From NCBI RefSeq assembly GCF_900002575.1, contig NZ_LN650648.1:2147565-2211564 (forward strand): DNA of 64,000 bases, in the 5' to 3' direction. Source of the stretch: Romboutsia hominis. GTDB taxonomy: Bacteria; Bacillota; Clostridia; Peptostreptococcales; Peptostreptococcaceae. Under the pieces are notes generated by a model. The model was not told the DNA's origin and ran no database searches. It worked only from the letters and a program-made list of their open reading frames with translations. How positions within the stretch are numbered: the stretch's first letter is position 1; every line of letters begins with the position of its first letter. Below are positions 1 to 9,429 of this stretch, one piece after another. Both the position numbers and the translations under genes were made by a program.

Positions 1-748
1 ATGCAGACAATATTGAGTAGCTATCATCTCCTTTATTGTCATAATTAAGTATCTTAACAGAAGAACATTCTATTGTATTATCTAGAGTTATGTTAATTTC
101 ATCAGAATTACTATCAATGCTAACATTAAATACAAGTTCTAATTTGTTTAAAGCACTTCTCATATCACCATTGCAAGTTTCTGCTATATATCTTATAGCC
201 TTTTCTTCAACTTTTATTGTTTTGCTTTTATAGAGATTTCTTAATTTTTCTATTGAATTCATAAGGCCTATAAATATATCTTGTGAATTTATTTGTTTAA
301 ACTCAAATACTGAACATCTACTAAGTATTGCTTTATATATAGCAAAGTATGGGTTATCTGCTGTACTTGCTATTAAAGTTACTGATCCTTCCTCTATAAC
401 TTCTAGTAATGATTGTTGTTGTTTTTTATTTAGAGCTTGTATCTCATCTAACATTAAAATTATACCATTATAAGAAAATAGGTCTCTTTTAGTGGCCTCT
501 ATTACTTCTTTTATTTCTTTGACACCGCAGTTTACAGCATTTAGTTTTATATACTTTTTTCCTGTTGCGTTTGCTATTATGTTTGCTAAGGTAGTTTTAC
601 CTGTTCCTGGAGGGCCATATAAAATCATATTTGGTATAGTTTTATTTTGTATTAATTTATTTAATATTTTCCCTTTTCCTATTATGTGAGATTGCCCCAC
701 CATATCATCTATACTTTGAGGTCTAAATCTATCTGCTAACGGTTGCAT
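1..748 (-). CDS. rarA: Replication-associated recombination protein A (AAA+ ATPase), 3' end beyond the window
   Basis: RarA/MgsA is a clamp-loader-like AAA+ ATPase that acts at stalled replication forks. About 249 codons are visible; the C-terminal part is cut off by the window start. The N-terminus reads MQPLADRFRPQSIDDMVGQ, typical of the family. Walker A is GPPGTGKT, Walker B is LMLDEIQ followed by NKKQQQSLLE, and a sensor-1-like stretch TLIASTADNPYF follows. The ATG at 748 has an AGGAGG ribosome binding site 5 nt upstream. It lies just downstream of the codY terminator, with too little room for an obvious promoter of its own, so it may depend on read-through from codY. Family assignment is firm; only length and C-terminus are unknown. 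Confidence 0.93.
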   Translation of the reverse strand, partial: MQPLADRFRPQSIDDMVGQSHIIGKGKILNKLIQNKTIPNMILYGPPGTGKTTLANIIANATGKKYIKLNAVNCGVKEIKEVIEATKRDLFSYNGIILMLDEIQALNKKQQQSLLEVIEEGSVTLIASTADNPYFAIYKAILSRCSVFEFKQINSQDIFIGLMNSIEKLRNLYKSKTIKVEEKAIRYIAETCNGDMRSALNKLELVFNVSIDSNSDEINITLDNTIECSSVKILNYDNKGDDSYSILSA

Positions 749-776
749 ATTACCTCCTAATATACTTGTATTAAAT

Positions 777-808
777 AAAGGTACCTATAAACATTTATAG
801 ATACCTTT
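777..808 (-). terminator. Hairpin terminator after codY
   Basis: AAAGGTA (777-783) pairs with TACCTTT (802-808), and inner CTATAAA (785-791) pairs with TTTATAG (794-800), separated by one mismatch. On the minus strand the stem is followed by a modest T-rich run (TTTATTTAA). It begins 5 nt after the codY stop codon. Confidence 0.7.
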
Positions 809-813
809 TATTA

Positions 814-1599
814 TTAGTAATTTGATTTTAATTTCTTTAATTCTTCTATAAGCTTGTCATTAAGTATTTTTATATGTGTCCCCTTCATACCTAACGATCT
901 AGATTCTATTACTCCAGCACTTTCAAATTTTCTAAGTGCATTTACTATAACTGATCTTGTTATACCAACTCTATCAGCTATTTTACTAGCTACTAATAAA
1001 CCTTCTTTGCCATCTAATTCTTCAAATATATGCTCTACAGCTTCAAGTTCTGAATAAGATAAAGTGCCTATAGCCATTTGTACTACCGCTTTCTTTCTCA
1101 TTTCAACTTCTAATTCTTCACCTATAGCTCTTAATATTTCAAGACCTACAACTGTTGCACTATACTCTGCTATAACTAGATCATCATCATTAAACTCTTT
1201 ATCATACCTCGATATAAGTAGTGTACCTAATCTTTGTCCACTTCCTAATATAGGAACTATTGTATTATATTTTTGTGCTCTTTCTGCTTCTAGAGGGAAG
1301 AACTCTAATAATTTTTCTCCTGTTAAGTTCTCTAATGTATCAGATACTTTTAGCATATTTTTAGTATACTCTTCTGGGAATTTTTTTTGTCTTGTCCCCT
1401 CTTCTTCTACTACCGAACTATCTTTTTCATCATTTAGGAATAAGCCTAATACTTTACCTTTAGAGCTTAGTATGTATATATTTGCACTTAACACCTCACC
1501 TAATGCTCCAGCTAATAAGTCAAAAGAAACATTACTGCCACCACTTGTTTGTAACGTTTTATTTATCCTTCTAGTTTTTTGTAATACTTCACTCGCCAT
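814..1599 (-). CDS. codY: GTP- and branched-chain amino acid-sensing global repressor CodY
   Basis: CodY (261 aa, normal family length) is the Firmicute regulator that binds GTP and branched-chain amino acids and represses amino-acid uptake, biosynthesis and often sporulation genes when nutrients are plentiful. The N-terminal GAF-like sensor domain covers about residues 1-155 (start [17 protein letters not shown]). The C-terminal winged helix is at about 200-255 ([20 protein letters not shown], the recognition helix). A GAGGAG site lies 10 nt before the ATG. It follows topA, but a good SigA-type promoter (1691-1719) and a downstream hairpin suggest a mainly separate transcript. Two candidate CodY boxes are upstream of brnQ in this window. 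Identity is clear. Confidence 0.98.
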   Translation of the reverse strand: MASEVLQKTRRINKTLQTSGGSNVSFDLLAGALGEVLSANIYILSSKGKVLGLFLNDEKDSSVVEEEGTRQKKFPEEYTKNMLKVSDTLENLTGEKLLEFFPLEAERAQKYNTIVPILGSGQRLGTLLISRYDKEFNDDDLVIAEYSATVVGLEILRAIGEELEVEMRKKAVVQMAIGTLSYSELEAVEHIFEELDGKEGLLVASKIADRVGITRSVIVNALRKFESAGVIESRSLGMKGTHIKILNDKLIEELKKLKSNY

Positions 1600-1690
1600 T
1601 ATAATTCATCTCCTCATGAAAATCAGCCTTTTCAGCTTTTCCCTATTCATCTATCTAAATTTTTATTCTTAATACGCATTATGCAATAGA

Positions 1691-1719
1691 ATATTATCAC
1701 AAAATCAAACCTTTTTCAA
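1691..1719 (-). promoter_or_regulatory. Predicted SigA promoter of codY
   Basis: On the minus strand a -35 TTGAAA (1714-1719) is separated by 17 nt from a -10 TAATAT (1691-1696), with a TG dinucleotide just before the -10. It lies about 95 nt upstream of the codY start and just after the topA stop codon. Confidence 0.65.
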
Positions 1720-1738
1720 TATAATAGGCCTTATTTTT

Positions 1739-3847
1739 CTAATTTTCGCTATTTTCATTCACTGGTTTTATATTATCGTTTTCTTTATTATTTAAATTCT
1801 TACAATCTTTATTAGAACATACAACTTTAGTTTCACCCTTTGTGACCTTTTCTACCATATATGACCCACATTCTGAACATAATTCTCCTGTTGGTTTATT
1901 CCATGCTACAAAGTCACACTCTGGATACCTAGAACAACCATAAAATGCTTTCCCTCTTTTAGATTTTCTAAGAATGATATCTCCTTCATGACACTTAGGA
2001 CATTTTACGCCTATTTTATTAACTAGTGGTTTTGTCGTTTTACATTCCGGATAGTTTTTACATGCTATAAACTTTCCAAATCTACCGTATTTTATAAACA
2101 TCTTTTCTCCACAGTTTTCACATACTTCATCTGTTTCCTCATCCATGTTTATTTTTTCTATACTTTCTTTAGCTATTTCTATAGCTTCTTTTAGTGGTTC
2201 ATATGATTCTCTAACTACATCTTTCCACTTCATATGACCTTCTTCTATTTCATCTAGCTTACTCTCCATTTGAGCAGTAAAATCAGCATCTATAAACTTT
2301 TGGAAGTTTTTTTCTAGTATATCTGTGACTATTATCCCTAATTCTGTAGGATGTAAACTTGTACCTTGTTTTTCAACATATTCTCTATTTAGTATAGTTG
2401 CTATAGTAGGCGCATATGTACTTGGTCTACCTATACCTAACTCTTCTAAAGTCTTTACTAAACTTGCCTCTGTAAATCTAGCAGGTGGCTGAGTAAAGTG
2501 TTGAGTTGGTATTATATCTTCTATATCTAATATGTCACCTTCATTTATAGTTGGTAATATTTTATCTTCTCTGTCAGTAAAATTATATATTTTTGTATAT
2601 CCATCAAATTTTAATTTTGATCCTGTAGCTTTAAATATATAATCATCTATCTTACACTCTACATTTAATATATCAAATACAGAGTCTTCCATTTGACTTG
2701 CAACAAATCTTCTCCATATTAAGTTATATAACTTAAATTGATCTTTAGTAAGATATTCTTTTATACTATTTGGAGTCTTTTCTACATATGTAGGTCTTAT
2801 AGCTTCATGTGCATCCTGAACTTTTTTACTTTCTTTTTTATCTTTCTTGTCTTCTACATTTTTATAGTAGTTTTCTCCTATTTCACCTAGGATATAATCC
2901 TTAGCCTTTTCTTTAGCTTCTTCTGATATTCTCTTAGAATCTGTTCTTATATATGATATAAGACCGACAGTTTCTTTTTCTATATCTATACCTTCATACA
3001 ACTCTTGTGCTATACTCATAGTTTTTTTAGTTGTAAAAGATAGTTTATTTGCAGCTTCTTGTTGAAGCATACTAGTAGTAAATGGCTTTGGCGCTGATTT
3101 TCTTCTACTCTTAGATTCTATTGATACTACATTCAATTTCTTACCTTTTATATCATCTAAGATGTTATTTATCATCTCTTCATTTTCAATTTCTATCTTC
3201 TCATTTTTCTTTGAATGAAATTTTAAATTAATATCTTCATTTTTTTCTGTTTTTGCATTTAGCTCTAATGTCCAATATTCTTTTGGTATAAATGCATTTA
3301 TTTCTTTTTCTCTGTCGCATATTAATTTTGTCGTTACTGATTGAACTCTACCTGCACTAAGACCTTTTCTTATTTTTTGCCAAAGTATTGGGCTTATTTG
3401 ATAACCCAAAAGCCTATCTAAAACCCTTCTAGCTTGTTGTGCATCTACTAGACTTAAGTCAATATTTCTAGGACTCTTTATAGCTTTTTTTATTGCATCT
3501 TTAGTTATCTCATTAAATTCTATTCTACACTGTTCATTTTCATCTAGATTTAATATATGAGCTAAATGCCAAGATATAGCTTCACCCTCTCTATCAGGGT
3601 CGGTTGCTAAATATACTTTCTTAGATTTTTTAGCTTCCTTTTTAAGTTCCTTTATTACGTCGCCTTTTCCTCTTATATTTATATATTGAGGATCAAAGTC
3701 ATTTTCTATATCTACACCTAATTTACTTTTAGGTAAATCTCTTACATGACCGACCGAAGCTTTTACTGTATAATGGCTCTTCCCTAAAAATTTCTCTATC
3801 GTTTTAGCTTTAGCAGGCGACTCAACGATGACTAATGTTTTGGCCAT
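1739..3847 (-). CDS. topA: DNA topoisomerase I
   Basis: Type IA topoisomerase (702 aa) that relaxes negative supercoils by cutting one strand through a 5'-phosphotyrosine. The Toprim domain opens with AKTLVIVESPAKAKTIEKFL and carries DPDREGE near residue 85. The catalytic tyrosine is in GLISYIRTDS near residue 299. Three C-terminal zinc-finger modules follow (about 575-690): CENCG...CKNYPEC, CPKCH...CSRYPEC and CSECG...CSNKDC. The ATG at 3847 is preferred over the GTG two codons upstream because the protein then starts MAKTLVIVES, as in relatives, with a GGGGGTG site about 7 nt away. It lies 28 nt downstream of dprA, as in many Firmicutes. Confidence 0.97.
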   Translation of the reverse strand: MAKTLVIVESPAKAKTIEKFLGKSHYTVKASVGHVRDLPKSKLGVDIENDFDPQYINIRGKGDVIKELKKEAKKSKKVYLATDPDREGEAISWHLAHILNLDENEQCRIEFNEITKDAIKKAIKSPRNIDLSLVDAQQARRVLDRLLGYQISPILWQKIRKGLSAGRVQSVTTKLICDREKEINAFIPKEYWTLELNAKTEKNEDINLKFHSKKNEKIEIENEEMINNILDDIKGKKLNVVSIESKSRRKSAPKPFTTSMLQQEAANKLSFTTKKTMSIAQELYEGIDIEKETVGLISYIRTDSKRISEEAKEKAKDYILGEIGENYYKNVEDKKDKKESKKVQDAHEAIRPTYVEKTPNSIKEYLTKDQFKLYNLIWRRFVASQMEDSVFDILNVECKIDDYIFKATGSKLKFDGYTKIYNFTDREDKILPTINEGDILDIEDIIPTQHFTQPPARFTEASLVKTLEELGIGRPSTYAPTIATILNREYVEKQGTSLHPTELGIIVTDILEKNFQKFIDADFTAQMESKLDEIEEGHMKWKDVVRESYEPLKEAIEIAKESIEKINMDEETDEVCENCGEKMFIKYGRFGKFIACKNYPECKTTKPLVNKIGVKCPKCHEGDIILRKSKRGKAFYGCSRYPECDFVAWNKPTGELCSECGSYMVEKVTKGETKVVCSNKDCKNLNNKENDNIKPVNENSEN

Positions 3848-3875
3848 AACCACACACCCCCACTTTTTATGTTAT

Positions 3876-4976
3876 TTATGAATTTAAAATATATCTATTA
3901 TTATTAATCTGTACTAAAATATCTCTTAATACTAATTCATTTAAAATTATGTTTACATATTTTATATCCATTCTAGTATTATCACAAATTTCATCTATAT
4001 GCAAGGTTCCTTTATTTTTTATAGTATCTATTATAATACGAGATTTCTTATCTAAATTAATATTATCATACTTTTTTAAATTTTCTTGATTTTTATTATT
4101 AATAATTTTATATTCTTCTAAAATATCTTCTATACTGCATACCAACTTTGCACCTTCTTTAATTATTTTATGGCATCCTTCACTCATGGCAGAATGTATA
4201 CTTCCTGGTATAGAAAATACTTCCCTTCCTTGTTCTAATGCAAAATCTGCAGTTATTAGTGCTCCACTTTTTATGGCAGCTTCAACCACTATAACTCCAT
4301 CACTTATTCCACTTATAATTCTATTTCGCTGTACATAATTACTTGGATAGACTTTAGAATCTATACCATATTCAGATATTATAAGTCCATCATTTTCTAG
4401 TATTTCTTTACTCAAATATAAATTTTTTCTTGGTAAAATATTATCCACAGATGAACCTATTACAGCAACCGTTTTTCCACCACCTTTTATACAGCCCATA
4501 TGCGAGTATGAGTCTATACCAGTAGCTAATCCGCTAACCACATTTATATTCATTTCTGATAATTTACTACTAATTGTTGTTGCACAGTGTTTACCATATG
4601 CAGTTGCTTTTCTTGATCCAACCATAGCAATTGATAGCCCTTCATTTAAAAGGTTTATATTTCCTTTATAATATAATAACTTTGGTGCATTATATATATT
4701 TTTTAGCTTACTTGGGTAATGATTATCTTCTATACTTACATATTTTATATTTCTCTCTCTTAATTTTTCTTTTATATTATCTAAATAAGCAAGACTTTTA
4801 TATTTTACTATATTTTTCTTAATATTTAAATTTATATTTTCCATTTCATTTATTTCTTTATCACTTAAATGAATTATATCTTCTACTTTTAATCCATTTT
4901 TTAGCATTTTATCTATTATGTTATTACTTATCTTATCTATTGATTTTAGCCATAAATAAGCATCTTTTTTATCCAT
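3876..4976 (-). CDS. dprA: DNA-processing protein DprA (RecA loader)
   Basis: DprA (Smf, 366 aa) binds incoming single-stranded DNA during natural transformation and loads RecA. An N-terminal helix-hairpin-helix-like region (about 1-70) precedes the Rossmann-fold DprA domain (about 85-290) with GSRKATAYGK, VSGLATGIDSYSH, VAVIGSSVDNILPR, SEY, and RNRIISG. A C-terminal winged-helix-like segment (about 305-362) follows. The start has an AGGAG site 7 nt upstream. It sits between comM and topA, a common Clostridia and Bacilli order. The protein is also kept in bacteria never shown to be competent, so the gene alone does not prove transformability. Confidence 0.96.
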   Translation of the reverse strand: MDKKDAYLWLKSIDKISNNIIDKMLKNGLKVEDIIHLSDKEINEMENINLNIKKNIVKYKSLAYLDNIKEKLRERNIKYVSIEDNHYPSKLKNIYNAPKLLYYKGNINLLNEGLSIAMVGSRKATAYGKHCATTISSKLSEMNINVVSGLATGIDSYSHMGCIKGGGKTVAVIGSSVDNILPRKNLYLSKEILENDGLIISEYGIDSKVYPSNYVQRNRIISGISDGVIVVEAAIKSGALITADFALEQGREVFSIPGSIHSAMSEGCHKIIKEGAKLVCSIEDILEEYKIINNKNQENLKKYDNINLDKKSRIIIDTIKNKGTLHIDEICDNTRMDIKYVNIILNELVLRDILVQINNNRYILNS

Positions 4977-4985
4977 ATGAGTCTC

Positions 4986-6521
4986 CTATTTAAAATATGT
5001 GTAATAAGCTTTTCTAAATGAAAAAGCTTCCATTATATGACTTGAATTTATATTTTCACTTTCTTCTAAGTCTGCTATAGTTCTCGATACTTTTAATAGT
5101 TTAGTGTAACTTCTGTTACTTAATTTATATTTTCCTAATATTAGATTTAATGTACTTAAACCATCACTTTCTAGCTTACAATAATCTAGTAACTTTGATG
5201 ATTTTATCTCATCATTAGTTTTAATTAAATCATTTTCAAATCTTTTATTTTGAATAATTCTTGCTTTCTCCACTCTATCTCTTATAACATCAGAATTTTG
5301 TGAATTATCACTCTTAATTAACTCGTCATATGGTATTGAGTTAACTTCCACAAATATATCAAATCTATCTAATAGTGGTCCTGACAATTTATTTATATAT
5401 CTATCTATGTCAATTTTTTTACATCTACACTCCTTATCGGACATAAAATATCCACAAGGACAAGGGTTCATAGCACCTACTAAAAGCACATTACAAGGAT
5501 AGGTTATATTTTGCTTCACTCTAGATATATTAATAACTTTATCTTCTATAGGTTGTCTTAATGTTTCAAGTATTTTTCTATCAAATTCAGCTATTTCATC
5601 TAGAAATAATACACCTCTATGAGATAAAACAATTTCACCTGGAGTCGCTTTTTGACCCCCTCCTATTAATGCTTGCTTAGTTGAAGTGTGGTGTGGTGAT
5701 CTAAAAGGTCTTTTTGTAATAATACCTTCATTATCAGAAGTCATTCCACATGCACTATAAATTTTAGTAACTTCTAACATTTCATCTTTTTGAATTTTCG
5801 GAAGAATCGTTCTTATTCTTTTTGCTATCATAGTTTTTCCCGAACCTGGAGGACCAATCATTAACATGTTATGATTTCCTGCTGCTGATATTTCTGCTGC
5901 TCTTTTTACAAAATAATTACCATAAACATCTTTAAAGTCTTCATCATAACCTATATTTTCTTTTCTATCTTGTTTTTTAGTTTTTATAATTTCATCTTTA
6001 TCTATATCTATATCACCATTTAAATAGTCTATACATTCTTTTAAGCTGCTAACAGGTATTATATCTATACCATCAATAAAAGAACTTTCTAATACATTAT
6101 CTTTAGGTATAAATACTCTTTTTATCTTGTTTTCTTTAGCCCCTATTACCATAGGAAGTATTCCTTTAACTTTTCTTATATTTCCATCTAAAGATAATTC
6201 ACCTATAAACAAACTACTATTTAAATACTCATCATCTTTTTTTATAAGATTTTTAAGTATACCAATGGCTATTGGCAAATCAAAATAAGCTCCTTCTTTT
6301 TTCATATCTGCAGGAGATAAATTTATTACTATTCTAGAATTTAAAAACTTATATCCACTATTTATTATTGCTGATTTAACCCTATCTCTTGATTCTTTTA
6401 TTTCTACTCCTGCAAGACCTACAATATTAAAACAGGGTATACCATTTTGTATATCAACTTCCACCTTAACAATAAAAGATTCTATTCCTATTAAATTACT
6501 TGAATTTATAATACTTAGCAT
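4986..6521 (-). CDS. comM: ComM/YifB-family Mg-chelatase-like AAA+ ATPase
   Basis: Homologue of ComM, the hexameric helicase that promotes branch migration while transformed DNA is integrated (511 aa). The N-terminal Lon-protease-like fold (about 1-165) contains NIVGLAGVEIKESRDRVKSA and NLSPADMKKEGA. The AAA+ domain has Walker A GPPGSGKT, Walker B LFLDEIAEF and the NPCPCG segment. A C-terminal Mg-chelatase domain follows (SNRSYTKLLKVSRTIADLE). I chose the ATG at 6521, which has GAGGAG 5 nt upstream; the longer ORF from 6542 would overlap yraN. It forms an operon with yraN and dprA. Confidence 0.93.
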   Translation of the reverse strand: MLSIINSSNLIGIESFIVKVEVDIQNGIPCFNIVGLAGVEIKESRDRVKSAIINSGYKFLNSRIVINLSPADMKKEGAYFDLPIAIGILKNLIKKDDEYLNSSLFIGELSLDGNIRKVKGILPMVIGAKENKIKRVFIPKDNVLESSFIDGIDIIPVSSLKECIDYLNGDIDIDKDEIIKTKKQDRKENIGYDEDFKDVYGNYFVKRAAEISAAGNHNMLMIGPPGSGKTMIAKRIRTILPKIQKDEMLEVTKIYSACGMTSDNEGIITKRPFRSPHHTSTKQALIGGGQKATPGEIVLSHRGVLFLDEIAEFDRKILETLRQPIEDKVINISRVKQNITYPCNVLLVGAMNPCPCGYFMSDKECRCKKIDIDRYINKLSGPLLDRFDIFVEVNSIPYDELIKSDNSQNSDVIRDRVEKARIIQNKRFENDLIKTNDEIKSSKLLDYCKLESDGLSTLNLILGKYKLSNRSYTKLLKVSRTIADLEESENINSSHIMEAFSFRKAYYTYFK

Positions 6522-6531
6522 TTTAACTCCT

Positions 6532-6876
6532 CTAAAAAGCATTTTCTATATGGTTAATCTTTTTATCCATAAAATATACTTCTATAACATCAAATCGAAT
6601 TTTACTATCATAAATTTTTTTTGCAAATATATAATGTTTTGCTGTATTTGTTATCTTTTTTATTTTTTTATTATTTATTGCATCTCTTCCATATCCAAAT
6701 CTTAAATCCATTCTTGATTTAACTTCTACAAATACTAATTCATCTTCAAATTTTGCTATTATATCTATTTCTCCACTTTTTATTCTATAATTAGTATCTA
6801 ATACCTTAAATCCTTTTTGTATTAAAAATTCACAAGCTATTTTTTCTCCTAAATTACCTTTTTCTTTATTATTCAT
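6532..6876 (-). CDS. yraN: YraN family (UPF0102) nuclease-fold protein
   Basis: Small protein (114 aa) of the UPF0102/YraN family, whose fold resembles Holliday-junction resolvases and restriction endonucleases; its cellular role is not settled. The motifs are NLGEKIACEFLIQKGFKVLD, then SGEIDIIAKF and LVFVEVKSR, giving the E-x(n)-D-x(n)-E-x-K nuclease-like signature. It is the first gene of the yraN-comM-dprA run, with a 10-nt gap to comM. AGGAG precedes the ATG. The association with comM and dprA suggests DNA metabolism, an inference from context. Confidence 0.9.
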   Translation of the reverse strand: MNNKEKGNLGEKIACEFLIQKGFKVLDTNYRIKSGEIDIIAKFEDELVFVEVKSRMDLRFGYGRDAINNKKIKKITNTAKHYIFAKKIYDSKIRFDVIEVYFMDKKINHIENAF

Positions 6877-6954
6877 AGCTTCTCCTAATTCAAAAACTTT
6901 TTTGTAATTATATCCTCCTATATATTTATGTATACTACTTTTTACTTTTTTTGA

Positions 6955-6983
6955 TTGAATTTTTTATAAGTTGCTACTAATAT
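6955..6983 (+). promoter_or_regulatory. Predicted SigA promoter of the CapA-like gene
   Basis: TTGAAT (6955-6960), a 17-nt spacer, then TAATAT (6978-6983). It overlaps the TTG at 6971 that would open a longer reading frame, which argues that translation really starts at 7007. Confidence 0.55.
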
Positions 6984-7006
6984 TACTTGTAGAGGGGGGG
7001 ATTTTA

Positions 7007-8302
7007 ATGTCTAGGTCTAAAAGACTTATTTATAAAAAGAAAAAGAAAAGATTATTAAAAAATAGAATTATCTTTTTATCTTCTTTCCTTTTTATACTAA
7101 CTTTTTCATTTTTAATATTTACATATGGTAATAATCAAAAAAATAATAATACTACATCAAGTAATCCTAAAGTTGTACAAGCTCTATCTTCAGCTAAAGA
7201 AACTTCGACTCTCACCTTAAGCACTGCAGGAGATATTATGACCCATATGCCTCAACTTAAAGCTCAGTACGATAATTCATCTAATACATACAATTTTGAC
7301 AATAACTTTCAGCATGTAAAACACATCTTAGAAAATGACGACTTATCAATAGCTAACCTAGAAACTACTTTAGCTGGTACCTCAGTACCTTATTCTTCTT
7401 ATCCTACTTTTAATACGCCTGATAATATTATAGATAGTTTAAAATATGCAGGTATTGATATTTTATCTACCATTAATAATCACTCTTTTGACAAAGGTGA
7501 TTTAGGTGTTAAAAGAACATTGGATATTTGTAAAGAAAAAGAAATAGAAACTATAGGCACCTCTAATAAAAATGAAAATAGGCACATTATAAAAGAAATA
7601 AATGATATATCTTTAGGTATAATTGCATTTAGCTATGGTGAAATAATAAATAATAACAAATATTTAAATGGAATAAAAATATCAGATGGATCTAAAGATA
7701 ATATGAACATATTTGATATGCATGATGTTAACAAGGCTTTTAATACTATAAAAAAAGAACTAGATAAAATAAGAAATACAGATACACAAATAGCTGTTTT
7801 ACATTGGGGTAATGAATATCAAAGGACTCCCAGTAAATTTCAAAAAGAGTTAGCTCAGAAGCTATGTGATTATGGAGTAGATATAATAGTAGGTTCTCAT
7901 CCTCATGTTGTACAACCTGTAGAAATAATACGTTCTAAGGATAATTATACCAATACCTTAGTTATATATTCTTTAGGAAACTTCATATCAAATCAAAGAC
8001 AAGAACTTTTAAACACACCTTACACAGAAGATGGCCTTATAGTATCTATCGAACTTACTAAAGATCATACAAAAAATCAAACCTTAATATCATCAGTAAA
8101 TTGTATTCCAACTTGGGTTAATAAATATAAAGGCTTTAACAAGGATGTATATGAAATAATTCCAATATACTCTAAAGAACAACTACTTGAAATTAACAAT
8201 TTACCTATGGAAAGACTAAAACTTTCTTATGAAAATACAGTATCTCAAATAAAAACTTCAGATATAATTAAAGTTCCGCAAAATATTTTTGAGCAAAAGT
8301 AA
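7007..8302 (+). CDS. CapA-family metallophosphatase-like membrane-anchored protein
   Basis: Protein of 431 aa related to PgsA/CapA, the poly-gamma-glutamate synthesis and capsule accessory family with a calcineurin-like phosphatase fold. A lysine-rich cytoplasmic start (MSRSKRLIYKKKKKR) precedes one hydrophobic segment (about residues 22-40), so the rest should be outside the membrane. Family motifs are STAGDIMTH, NLETTLAG, STINNHSFDKGDLG, HWGNEYQ, GSHPHVVQPVE and SLGNFIS. The ATG at 7007 is preceded by GAGGGGGGG. It is the only intact plus-strand gene in the window, convergent with its right neighbour, and no capB/capC partners are present. A capsule role is therefore unproven; similar stand-alone genes are common in Clostridia. 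Confidence 0.88.
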   Translation: MSRSKRLIYKKKKKRLLKNRIIFLSSFLFILTFSFLIFTYGNNQKNNNTTSSNPKVVQALSSAKETSTLTLSTAGDIMTHMPQLKAQYDNSSNTYNFDNNFQHVKHILENDDLSIANLETTLAGTSVPYSSYPTFNTPDNIIDSLKYAGIDILSTINNHSFDKGDLGVKRTLDICKEKEIETIGTSNKNENRHIIKEINDISLGIIAFSYGEIINNNKYLNGIKISDGSKDNMNIFDMHDVNKAFNTIKKELDKIRNTDTQIAVLHWGNEYQRTPSKFQKELAQKLCDYGVDIIVGSHPHVVQPVEIIRSKDNYTNTLVIYSLGNFISNQRQELLNTPYTEDGLIVSIELTKDHTKNQTLISSVNCIPTWVNKYKGFNKDVYEIIPIYSKEQLLEINNLPMERLKLSYENTVSQIKTSDIIKVPQNIFEQK

Positions 8303-8333
8303 AAGTCTCTCCTAATTATTAGGAAAGACTTTT
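8301..8333. terminator. Bidirectional terminator between convergent genes
   Basis: AAAAGTCT (8301-8308) pairs with AGACTTTT (8326-8333), continuing through CCTAA/TTAGG around a 3-nt loop. Runs of A on the left and T on the right would serve both the CapA-like gene (plus) and the FMN enzyme gene (minus). Confidence 0.85.
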
Positions 8334-8343
8334 ATTTTTATAT

Positions 8344-9360
8344 CTATTTATATATAACCTTTTCATCTATATCATCTATATTTTGACATCCTGTTAATAT
8401 CATTGTTGAACTTAATTCATTTTTAAGTTTTTCTACATAAGATTTAACCCCTTCTGTCTGACCTCCAAAAGATGCTGTTACAAATGGTCTTCCGATAAGC
8501 ACTGCATCAGCTCCTAGTCCTATCATCTTAAGAACATCTACACCACTTCTAATTCCACCATCTACAAGTATAGTTATCTTACCTTTTACTGCCTTAGATA
8601 TATTAGGAAGCACATCTACCGCCCCAGGAGTGCAGTCTAAAACTCTACCACCATGATTAGATACAACTATTGCATCAACTCCAGCCTCTACTGCCATTAA
8701 AGCATCTTCAACTGTCATTATACCTTTTAGTATAAATGGTAAATTTGTAGACTTTTTAAGTTCTTTTATAGCATTTACATCTTTAGGTACAACCTTTTTA
8801 CCATGCATTGAAAGTGTTACAAGGCCACATGCATCAACATCTACACCTACTGCTATTGCCCCTGCTTCTTCTGCAAGTTTTATTTTATTTATTATGTCAT
8901 GATTTTCCCAAGGCTTTATAAACACTATACCTTTACCATTATTTTCTTTAAGTACTTTTAAGTTTTCTATTAAAAATTCATCTATAGCAGTATCTCCTAC
9001 CATAGCATATACCCCTGAATCAATACATCCTTTAACTACAGGTTCTATATATTCTCTTTCTGATATTTGTCCACCCATATTTAAAGTTGTTCCTGTAATT
9101 GGTGCAGCAAATATTGGAGCATCCATTTTTTGACCAAATAACTCTATACTAGTATCAGGATTACATACATTATGTACTACCCTCATATTTATCTTAACTT
9201 TTTCTAAACTCTTATAGTTCTCAGTGAAAGCTGATCCACTTCCTTTACCTCCCATACCAGGCACTTCTCCTGCACAGGCTACACCATTACAAACTTTACA
9301 AACCCTACAGCTTCCATTAAACTTTTCTCTAGCATTTTTTTCTAGTTCTTTAAAATTCAT
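8344..9360 (-). CDS. FMN-dependent alpha-hydroxy-acid oxidoreductase family protein
   Basis: A 338-aa TIM-barrel flavoenzyme of the lactate oxidase/glycolate oxidase/IMP-dehydrogenase-like superfamily. Motifs include PIFAAPITG, KGIMTVEDALMAVEAGVDA, VSNHGGRVLD (catalytic His and Arg region of the family), VDGGIRSGVDVLKMIGLGAD and the phosphate-binding IGRPF. A cysteine cluster near residues 18-30 (CRVCKVCNGVACAG) marks a clostridial subgroup whose substrate I do not know. The ATG at 9360 (MNFKELEKN) is preferred because GGGGGAAG precedes it by 5 nt; the upstream ATG at 9375 has a poor site. It follows rnhB by 69 nt on the same strand and may be co-transcribed. Confidence 0.85.
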   Translation of the reverse strand: MNFKELEKNAREKFNGSCRVCKVCNGVACAGEVPGMGGKGSGSAFTENYKSLEKVKINMRVVHNVCNPDTSIELFGQKMDAPIFAAPITGTTLNMGGQISEREYIEPVVKGCIDSGVYAMVGDTAIDEFLIENLKVLKENNGKGIVFIKPWENHDIINKIKLAEEAGAIAVGVDVDACGLVTLSMHGKKVVPKDVNAIKELKKSTNLPFILKGIMTVEDALMAVEAGVDAIVVSNHGGRVLDCTPGAVDVLPNISKAVKGKITILVDGGIRSGVDVLKMIGLGADAVLIGRPFVTASFGGQTEGVKSYVEKLKNELSSTMILTGCQNIDDIDEKVIYK

Positions 9361-9429
9361 CTTAACTTCCCCCATCTTAAATTGTATAGTTTTGCTTTAT
9401 AATTTATGGTATTTTTATATTTGTATTAA

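Noticed and set aside
1064-1672. Long plus-strand open frame opposite codY (and dozens of similar antisense frames across the window)
   Set aside because: They mirror real minus-strand genes, are rich in Ser/Phe/Leu/Ile as expected from reversed AT-rich coding sequence, lack ribosome binding sites and resemble no family.
6971-7006. TTG start giving a longer CapA-like protein
   Set aside because: The codons overlap the predicted promoter, and a strong GAGGGGGG site sits before the ATG at 7007.
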